A model generated the notes under the pieces. That model made no database searches. It worked only from the letters and a program-made list of their open reading frames with translations, and had not been told where the DNA came from. Below are positions 6,354 through 11,137 of a DNA stretch of 14,121 bases, piece after piece. This DNA is from Patescibacteria group bacterium (GTDB lineage Bacteria; Patescibacteriota; Minisyncoccia; JAHISW01; Tagabacteraceae), in NCBI GenBank assembly GCA_018817995.1, contig JAHISW010000024.1:1-14121 (forward strand). The letters run 5' to 3'. The translations under genes were made by a program, and so were the position numbers. Each line of letters begins with the position of its first letter. The first letter of the stretch is position 1.

Positions 6354-6365
6354 CCTTCTATTCAT
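6306..6365 (-). pseudogene. 19-codon open frame duplicating the GlyRS C-terminus
   Basis: The frame starts at ATG and reads MNRRVDIKDILVYLQGRLK then TAG. Residues 4-19 match the GlyRS ending RVDTKDILVYIQERLR at 12 of 16 positions, with the other changes mostly conservative, and the stop codons align exactly. It may be a remnant of a second or displaced glyS 3' end, or a leader peptide whose stop is about 30 nt before the next gene. A promoter-like TATAGT lies about 25 nt upstream. The homology is clear; translation is unproven. Confidence 0.7.
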
Positions 6366-6389
6366 ACCAATCATTACCCACCAAATACC

Positions 6390-6428
6390 TACTATATAAC
6401 TACATGCGACCGCTTGAACTATATAGTA
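6390..6428. repeat. 39-bp repeat with inverted arms downstream of the PaaX/Cas2-like gene (copy A)
   Basis: Perfect 9-bp inverted arms TACTATATA/TATATAGTA surround 21 bp with the core AAGCGGTCGCAT (minus strand, 6404-6415). The core and the minus-strand TATAGT 7 nt beyond it recur at 7076-7115 with the same spacing. It lies upstream of the glyS-tail copy and the zinc-ribbon gene, so it may be their promoter/operator. A recombination site is the alternative. Confidence 0.7.
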
Positions 6429-6484
6429 AACAAATTTCGATCCAAACTAAAGAACAAAAAACAGATGCAAAGAAATAAAAACAA

Positions 6485-7045
6485 TTAAGACAAATCAAAC
6501 TCTTCTCTTAACCACTTGTCATTTTCTATTTTTTCAACCGTCATGTATAAAACATCCTTTCCAATTTGAAAATATGTTTTTATAAGGCCAACGACTTCTT
6601 CACATTCATAAGGATAAACCCGAACACTGTTTTGTAATTTAACAAAACCCAAATTAATTATTTCTTTCCTTAAGCCCTCCCTTAAATTTCTAGACTGTTC
6701 CTTGATGTCAAAAATAACCACGCGCCATTTTTTATCCCATCTTTTGGGCTTTTTGATTATTTTTTCGCGCAACTGATATCCCAATAGTTTTTTCTGTCCT
6801 TTTTTGGTTAATCTAACAAATGCCACCCCATCCTGTCTCTCAAACTTAATCAAACCCCTATCCTTTAGTTTGGTTATAGATTTTTTGACATAAGAACCAC
6901 GATGATATTTTCTTTTCTCCTTAGGATAAAAAAGATCCACCGCTTTCAAAGCATTCGGCGCCACTGCTGCGACTGCTAAAAGCCCAGCCGTGGCAATTGT
7001 TCCCAAAATTATTTTACCAACTAATATTTTTGTTTCTTTTTTCAT
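6485..7045 (-). CDS. Membrane-anchored PaaX-like / Cas2-fold regulator
   Basis: A 186-residue protein with three parts: an N-terminal hydrophobic segment (about 7-36), a winged-helix-like region (about 45-92, SYVKKSITKLKDRGLIKFER ... VRLTKKGQKKL), and a ferredoxin-like domain (about 104-186) starting WDKKWRVVIFDIKEQSR and containing LGFVKLQNSVRVYPYECEE. That last block is shared by the PaaX C-terminal domain and Cas2; Asp113 is in the position of the Cas2 first-strand aspartate. No cas1 or CRISPR array is present, so a CRISPR role is not supported. Such proteins are common in CPR genomes and usually annotated as PaaX-family regulators. No Shine-Dalgarno or following terminator is visible. Near-identical ~40-bp repeats flank the gene, suggesting operators or a mobile cassette. 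Confidence 0.8.
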   Translation of the reverse strand: MKKETKILVGKIILGTIATAGLLAVAAVAPNALKAVDLFYPKEKRKYHRGSYVKKSITKLKDRGLIKFERQDGVAFVRLTKKGQKKLLGYQLREKIIKKPKRWDKKWRVVIFDIKEQSRNLREGLRKEIINLGFVKLQNSVRVYPYECEEVVGLIKTYFQIGKDVLYMTVEKIENDKWLREEFDLS

Positions 7046-7075
7046 AAAAAATACACAATATACAATGTAAATTTT

Positions 7076-7115
7076 TACTATACAGTTGTATGCGACCGCT
7101 TATAGTTATATAGTA
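7076..7115. repeat. 40-bp repeat with inverted arms upstream of the PaaX/Cas2-like gene (copy B)
   Basis: It contains the same 12-bp core (7090-7101), a minus-strand TATAGT (7077-7082) 7 nt from the core, and the arm TATATAGTA (7107-7115); about 30 of 40 positions match copy A with one 1-nt indel. It lies about 30 nt upstream of the regulator start on the minus strand, where a promoter and operator are expected. Confidence 0.7.
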
Positions 7116-7167
7116 TAATTAATTTTGAATTTTAACAAATTTTTAAATAATTTCCAACAAATTTCGC

Positions 7168-7195
7168 AAAAAAAAGCGAGCCGAAGCTCGCTTTT
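7168..7195 (-). terminator. Rho-independent terminator with UUCG loop (copy B)
   Basis: On the minus strand the stem GCGAGC-TTCG-GCTCGC is perfect, extended by A-T pairs, and followed by T8. It lies about 10 nt past the 74-codon gene and closes the glyS transcript. It shares a 22-base identical stretch with the terminator at 5941-5967. Confidence 0.92.
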
Positions 7196-7205
7196 AAATT
7201 CTTAT

Positions 7206-7430
7206 CTACTCAAAACATTTTGGGCAAATTTTTTTGCGAATTTTTTTTCTAAACGCAAAAGGACCAAAAAAAGCAAATCTCGTTGTGTGCAAAAAAAAAT
7301 ATCCAGGAGAAGTCGTGTGGCAATGATAAGGAGAACGATACATATAAATCCCCAACATTAAAAAACCACATGAAACCCAAACAAGAAGAATGTTCCACAC
7401 ACAAAAAACCACAAAGGGCAAAGTGTTCAT
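7206..7430 (-). CDS. Small membrane protein with terminal CPKC, function unknown
   Basis: A 74-residue protein with a hydrophobic N-terminal segment (about 4-30), an aromatic middle, and a basic tail ending KKICPKCFE. The start is supported by a strong Shine-Dalgarno, AAGGAGG (7438-7444), 7 nt from the ATG, and the gene is enclosed by the glyS stop (28 nt upstream) and its own terminator. Its N-terminus and last CxxC resemble the 100-residue zinc-ribbon protein at 5973-6275, which has a second CxxC pair; this one could be a shortened, diverged paralogue. Translation is probably linked to glyS. I recognise no named family, and partial decay cannot be excluded. Confidence 0.6.
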   Translation of the reverse strand: MNTLPFVVFCVWNILLVWVSCGFLMLGIYMYRSPYHCHTTSPGYFFLHTTRFAFFGPFAFRKKIRKKICPKCFE

Positions 7431-7436
7431 CTGCCT

Positions 7437-7506
7437 CCCTCCTTTTTCAATTTACGAACTATCTCAACCTCTCTTGTATATACACCAAAATGTCTTTTGT
7501 GTCAAC
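7437..7506. repeat. 70-bp glyS 3' junction (copy B, in the intact gene)
   Basis: This is the intact partner of 6284-6353: it codes for the last 16 residues of GlyRS, the stop and the Shine-Dalgarno of the 74-codon gene. The 8 mismatches cluster in the last GlyRS codons, four of which alter the amino acid. Confidence 0.9.
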
Positions 7507-8664
7507 TCTTTCTTGTTTTCCTGTGTCGCGGTCTCGGATAGTAACAGAATCTTTTTCAAGAGTGTCAAAATCTATTGTTACGCAAAAAGGAGTTCCGATT
7601 TCATCCTGCCTTCTGTACCTTTTCCCTATGTTTCCGTTGTCATCAAACATTACTGGTTGAATTTGCTTTCTAATCATTTCATAAACCTCGCGCGCTTTTT
7701 TTACTAATTCTAGTTTATTTTTTAACAAAGGAAAAACAGCAGCTTTTACGGGGGCAACTTGAGGTTTAAATTTGAGAAACACTCTTTTCTCACCTCCCAT
7801 TTCGTCTTCTTGGTAAGCATCGCAAAGAATCGCTAAAACCGTCCTGCCCGCCCCAAATGTCGGTTCAATCACATGCGGGATAAAAGTTTCTTTGCTCTCC
7901 TCATCATGATAATCCAGTTTATGATTTTTTAAGTCGTGGTCAGTTCTATAAGCCAAACCATAAAGCTCCTTCCTGCCAAAAGGAAAGTCGTATTCAAAAT
8001 CAATTGTTCTTTTTGAATAATGGGCCAAATCTTCTTTCGGCACTTCAAGTTCATGAACATTCTCTTTACTAATACCTACTTCATCTATCCAACCCCACAT
8101 TTCTTTTCTCCAAAATTCAAAATATTTTTCCCAATCGTTTTCTCTGACAAAATACTCAAATTCCATCAAGTCAAACTCGCGAACCCTGAAAAGAAAATCT
8201 CTGGGAGAAATTTCATTTCTAAAACACCTGCCAATTTGCGCGATTCCAAACGGAAGTTTGGGATGAAAAGAATCAATTATGTTTTTAAAATTTACAAACA
8301 TCCCCTGCGCAAGTTCTGGCCTTAAATACACATCATCTGTTTCTCCTTTCAACGCACCCACCTTTGTTTTGAACATGGTATTAAATTTTCCGCCCTCCAA
8401 CGGATCAGTAAAATTTTCAAGATGTCCGGAAGCAGACCAGACTTGTTGTGGCATCATAACGCTGGACGCTATCCCGTAAATTTCATCACGCCCCTTCACA
8501 AATTTTTTCCACCAAAGATCTTTTATGTTATAAAGCATATCCGAACCAAGAGGACCATAATCCCAAATACCAGCCAAGCCACCATAAATTTCGGAGCCGG
8601 GGTACACAAAACCTCTTCGTTTTGCCAAAGAAACTATTTTTTCCATTTTTTCTGATGAATCCAT
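7459..8664 (-). CDS. glyS: Glycyl-tRNA synthetase, compact alpha2 type
   Basis: A 401-residue class II synthetase of the single-chain dimeric type, charging tRNA-Gly. Visible: KRRGFVYPGSEIYGGLAGIWDYGPLG (16-40), motif 2 with IAQIGRCFRNEISPRDFLFRVREF (141-164), motif 3 EPTFGAGRTVLAIL (267-280), and a C-terminal anticodon-binding domain starting FKPQVAPVKAAVFPLL (299-314). It is shorter than usual (about 440-500): between HLENFTDPL and FNTMFKT, where many bacterial homologues have a cysteine-bearing insert, only EGGK remains. ATG at 8662-8664 is used; Met7 is an alternative. The gene lies 22 nt after the 631-codon membrane protein gene and is followed by a small membrane protein gene sharing its terminator. 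Its last 16 codons are duplicated at 6306-6353. Confidence 0.96.
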   Translation of the reverse strand: MDSSEKMEKIVSLAKRRGFVYPGSEIYGGLAGIWDYGPLGSDMLYNIKDLWWKKFVKGRDEIYGIASSVMMPQQVWSASGHLENFTDPLEGGKFNTMFKTKVGALKGETDDVYLRPELAQGMFVNFKNIIDSFHPKLPFGIAQIGRCFRNEISPRDFLFRVREFDLMEFEYFVRENDWEKYFEFWRKEMWGWIDEVGISKENVHELEVPKEDLAHYSKRTIDFEYDFPFGRKELYGLAYRTDHDLKNHKLDYHDEESKETFIPHVIEPTFGAGRTVLAILCDAYQEDEMGGEKRVFLKFKPQVAPVKAAVFPLLKNKLELVKKAREVYEMIRKQIQPVMFDDNGNIGKRYRRQDEIGTPFCVTIDFDTLEKDSVTIRDRDTGKQERVDTKDILVYIQERLR

Positions 8665-8686
8665 AAAATAAATATTCCTATTAAAA

Positions 8687-10582
8687 TTACTGACCGATAA
8701 CTTTACTTGGACCTATTGTTAATTCTCCGCTTGAATCCCTAATTGTAGCGCCGGTAAAAACATCCGTACCTTCAAGAAAAGCCTCCGGAATTAAAACGGG
8801 TGAAGAACCCTCATGGCTGGGCGCCGGTAAAAACGAAATTTGGAAAGCAACTGTTTTGGCAGGACTCAAAACCCCTGCAGCCGCTTTTACACTACCTACA
8901 TTCCACTTCAGCTCTCCCGTAGAAGCTGTGTAAACAATATTCTCTCCGCTCGGTTTGACAACATCCAACCATTTTACATAGGACGGTAAAAAGGAACGAA
9001 CAGAGACACCAGAAATATCGTTGTAAAAACTAGAAACAGACCAAATAACTGTATAGGTTGTTTCTTTCCCAACCTGCGGAGGCGGGGAACTTGAAAGACT
9101 GGATTCAAGATTAACCTGAGACGTTATTTTCACTTCTTTTTTCGCGACACTTTTAACGACAACATCCTGCCCCCCCTCCATAGATCTCTCGCCAAACATC
9201 TCTCCGTTAATCGTAAAAATAAAATTTTTATCATTGGTGTTCTGGACAGTAAATGAATCTTTCAATTCAAAAGAAAAATTGACAGAACCACTTTCACCCG
9301 GAGAGATTGAGACAAGATCGGGAAAACTTGAGGAATTCCAAACAATAGTATTATCATAACTTTTATAAAAGCCCTTACTTATAGAAAGAGTCTTAAAATC
9401 TACCACATCATTACCCGCCAAACGCAAACTTATATTGTTGTTCCTAATCTCGGTCGGCAAATTATTCTTCCAAGAAACAGAAACATTTATACGTCTATTA
9501 TCAAGAGAAACAGCATCTTCATCCTTTCCGTTAATCATAAAACCGAAATTGACAAACGGTCTCTTCAAAAGCACCGTGTCGTTTGCCGATCCAAAAGGAA
9601 TAAACTCCCCGTCTTGGTTAATCATTCCCACAAAAGCATTAAATCCTAACTCTATCATATCAACACCTTCAAGAACGCCCGTTATTTCAAAGTTCTTTTT
9701 TTCTCCGGGCCCAATATCTCCAATTTTCCAAACATTATCATCCTTCACCGGCTCAGAAGACGCTTTCGCAAACTTAAACCCGGGCGGGTATTCCACCATT
9801 AAATAAACGTCCTCCAGAATCAATTCACTATTGGAAACATATTCTAATTTTATATTCATCGGCTGACCGGATTCTATTTCTTCCGAAAGATTTAAAGAAA
9901 TTCCGATCGGAGAGCGGGACAATTTTATTATTTGTTTCTCTGTTTTGGCAAAAATGGCATTGGATTCTTCCAGTCTATATTCCAAAGTAATTCCTATCTC
10001 TTTTTGGTCGTTTTCACTGCCCAAGATGGCTATATGCAACTCCTCTTGTTTTGTTTCACCTGGAAAAATTTCTCCCATTGACCTTCTCTCTTTGGATGTC
10101 TGCTCCCTTTCCAACATTAAAGAGCCCTCTGGATAATCAATAATAAGATCAGACAACATCAGGCTTACTTCGTTGTTGTTTGTAATAAAAATACGCCAAT
10201 TGTTGTTTTCTCCCGAATTTATAATTGAAGGGCCTTCAATTATAATGTCAATTTTTTTAGATGAGACAACATTGCCCCCCAATCCGTAATTTAAAAAATA
10301 TAAAACTACCCCCATGGACAGCGCCATAAAAAGAAAAGAACCAAACACCCCCCACAAAATAAGTTTTTTTCCTTTTTTTATTCGCGACATCTTATTGAAA
10401 GATTGAATTGTCTTTAAACGACTCTCCTCTTCCTTTTCCTCGCCGTTTTTCCAATAGGTACTCACGCCTTCAATCGGAGGAGAAAGGTTGTTTCCGTCTT
10501 CTTTTCCTTCAGTCCTGTCCTCAAAATTTTTTCTTCTTTTGTACAGGCGATTTTTCAGTTTTTTTAGATTACCATTTAACAT
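8687..10582 (-). CDS. Large single-pass membrane protein with extracellular beta-sandwich repeats
   Basis: A 631-residue protein: a highly charged cytoplasmic N-terminus (1-72), one transmembrane helix (about 73-98, LILWGVFGSFLFMALSMGVV), and about 530 extracellular residues made of repeated beta-rich modules. The modules contain typical CARDB/DUF11-like features: statements such as SGENNNWRIFITNNNEVSL (about 122-140), IFPGETKQEELHI, IGDIGPGEKKNFEITG and ISPGESGSVNFSFELK, where a 'PGE' turn precedes an alternating hydrophobic strand. No enzyme motif or cysteine cluster is seen. A role in the cell surface, adhesion or surface assembly is possible but inferred only from architecture. It has its own strong promoter inside the end of recO and is probably cotranscribed with glyS. 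Confidence 0.75.
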   Translation of the reverse strand: MLNGNLKKLKNRLYKRRKNFEDRTEGKEDGNNLSPPIEGVSTYWKNGEEKEEESRLKTIQSFNKMSRIKKGKKLILWGVFGSFLFMALSMGVVLYFLNYGLGGNVVSSKKIDIIIEGPSIINSGENNNWRIFITNNNEVSLMLSDLIIDYPEGSLMLEREQTSKERRSMGEIFPGETKQEELHIAILGSENDQKEIGITLEYRLEESNAIFAKTEKQIIKLSRSPIGISLNLSEEIESGQPMNIKLEYVSNSELILEDVYLMVEYPPGFKFAKASSEPVKDDNVWKIGDIGPGEKKNFEITGVLEGVDMIELGFNAFVGMINQDGEFIPFGSANDTVLLKRPFVNFGFMINGKDEDAVSLDNRRINVSVSWKNNLPTEIRNNNISLRLAGNDVVDFKTLSISKGFYKSYDNTIVWNSSSFPDLVSISPGESGSVNFSFELKDSFTVQNTNDKNFIFTINGEMFGERSMEGGQDVVVKSVAKKEVKITSQVNLESSLSSSPPPQVGKETTYTVIWSVSSFYNDISGVSVRSFLPSYVKWLDVVKPSGENIVYTASTGELKWNVGSVKAAAGVLSPAKTVAFQISFLPAPSHEGSSPVLIPEAFLEGTDVFTGATIRDSSGELTIGPSKVIGQ

Positions 10583-10600
10583 ACATCACTTGTTGAATTT

Positions 10601-10630
10601 ATTATATCACTACAACTGACTTTGCTCCAA
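10601..10630 (-). promoter_or_regulatory. Strong extended -10 promoter of the 631-codon membrane protein gene
   Basis: On the minus strand, a consensus TATAAT (10601-10606) is preceded by TGA, an extended -10, with a -35-like TTGGAG (10625-10630) 18 nt upstream. The start would be near 10594, leaving about 12 nt before the ATG at 10582. The promoter overlaps the recO stop codon and may also serve glyS. Confidence 0.7.
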
Positions 10631-11137
10631 GGCTTGCTGTATCGCCATAATAGGATTGGAACACTTTTTTTTGTCAATATAACCCAAATGCGCCATTATG
10701 TTCAACGCCGTCGAAATTGTAAAATCCTCCAAATCTTTTGCATCCAGTTTATTATTTTCTAAAAAAATAAGAAATCCGCGTACTTCCTCCCAAAGTTCCG
10801 TATCAGATTCCTGCCCCTGTATCAAGCGTTCAAGTAAAGAAAAAACTTTTAAAATGCTCCTCTTTTTGCCCCCGTTTGTTTTGATATCGTCCAAATTTTC
10901 ATACTCCTCCGCGTCCACAAGACGCCAACAATCTCCGGATGTCTCGACAAAAGAAACTCTCACAAAGGAAAAACCGGAAAGATGATATCGCAATTTTGAT
11001 TTAAGATAACGAACGCCTTGCGCCTTCGCGTCAATACGTCCAAAATCCTTTGTAAAAAAAGAAAAAAGCGTATCGGCCTCGCCCACGTCCCACCTTTTCA
11101 AAATAACAGCTTCCGCGCTATAGATATGATAGGACAT
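10610..11137 (-). CDS. recO: DNA repair protein RecO (short form)
   Basis: A 175-residue protein whose N-terminal OB-fold shows the RecO pattern: SAEAVILKRWDVGEADTLFSFFTKDFGRIDAKAQGVR, then strands ending in VRVSFVE. RecO works with RecR (and RecF) to load RecA and anneals single strands. The C-terminal helical part (FSLLERLIQGQES..., LEDFTISTALNIMAHLGYID) is present but the protein ends soon after, lacking the CxxC zinc cluster found in many longer (about 240-residue) RecO proteins. The ATG at 11135-11137 is chosen over an in-frame TTG at 11158. It overlaps the 3' end of ileS by 20 nt, so translation is likely coupled; a GGAAGA in ileS about 12 nt upstream may help. Confidence 0.9.
   Translation of the reverse strand: MSYHIYSAEAVILKRWDVGEADTLFSFFTKDFGRIDAKAQGVRYLKSKLRYHLSGFSFVRVSFVETSGDCWRLVDAEEYENLDDIKTNGGKKRSILKVFSLLERLIQGQESDTELWEEVRGFLIFLENNKLDAKDLEDFTISTALNIMAHLGYIDKKKCSNPIMAIQQALEQSQL

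Noticed and set aside
6485..7045. Reading the Cas2-like protein as part of a CRISPR-Cas locus
   Set aside because: No repeat-spacer array, cas1 or other cas gene is in the window; the winged-helix and membrane segment fit a PaaX-like protein better.
8745..8835. The 14-mer GCGCCGGTAAAAAC occurs twice in the large membrane protein gene
   Set aside because: The two copies are in different reading frames and encode different residues; a single 14-mer repeat in 14 kb is close to chance.
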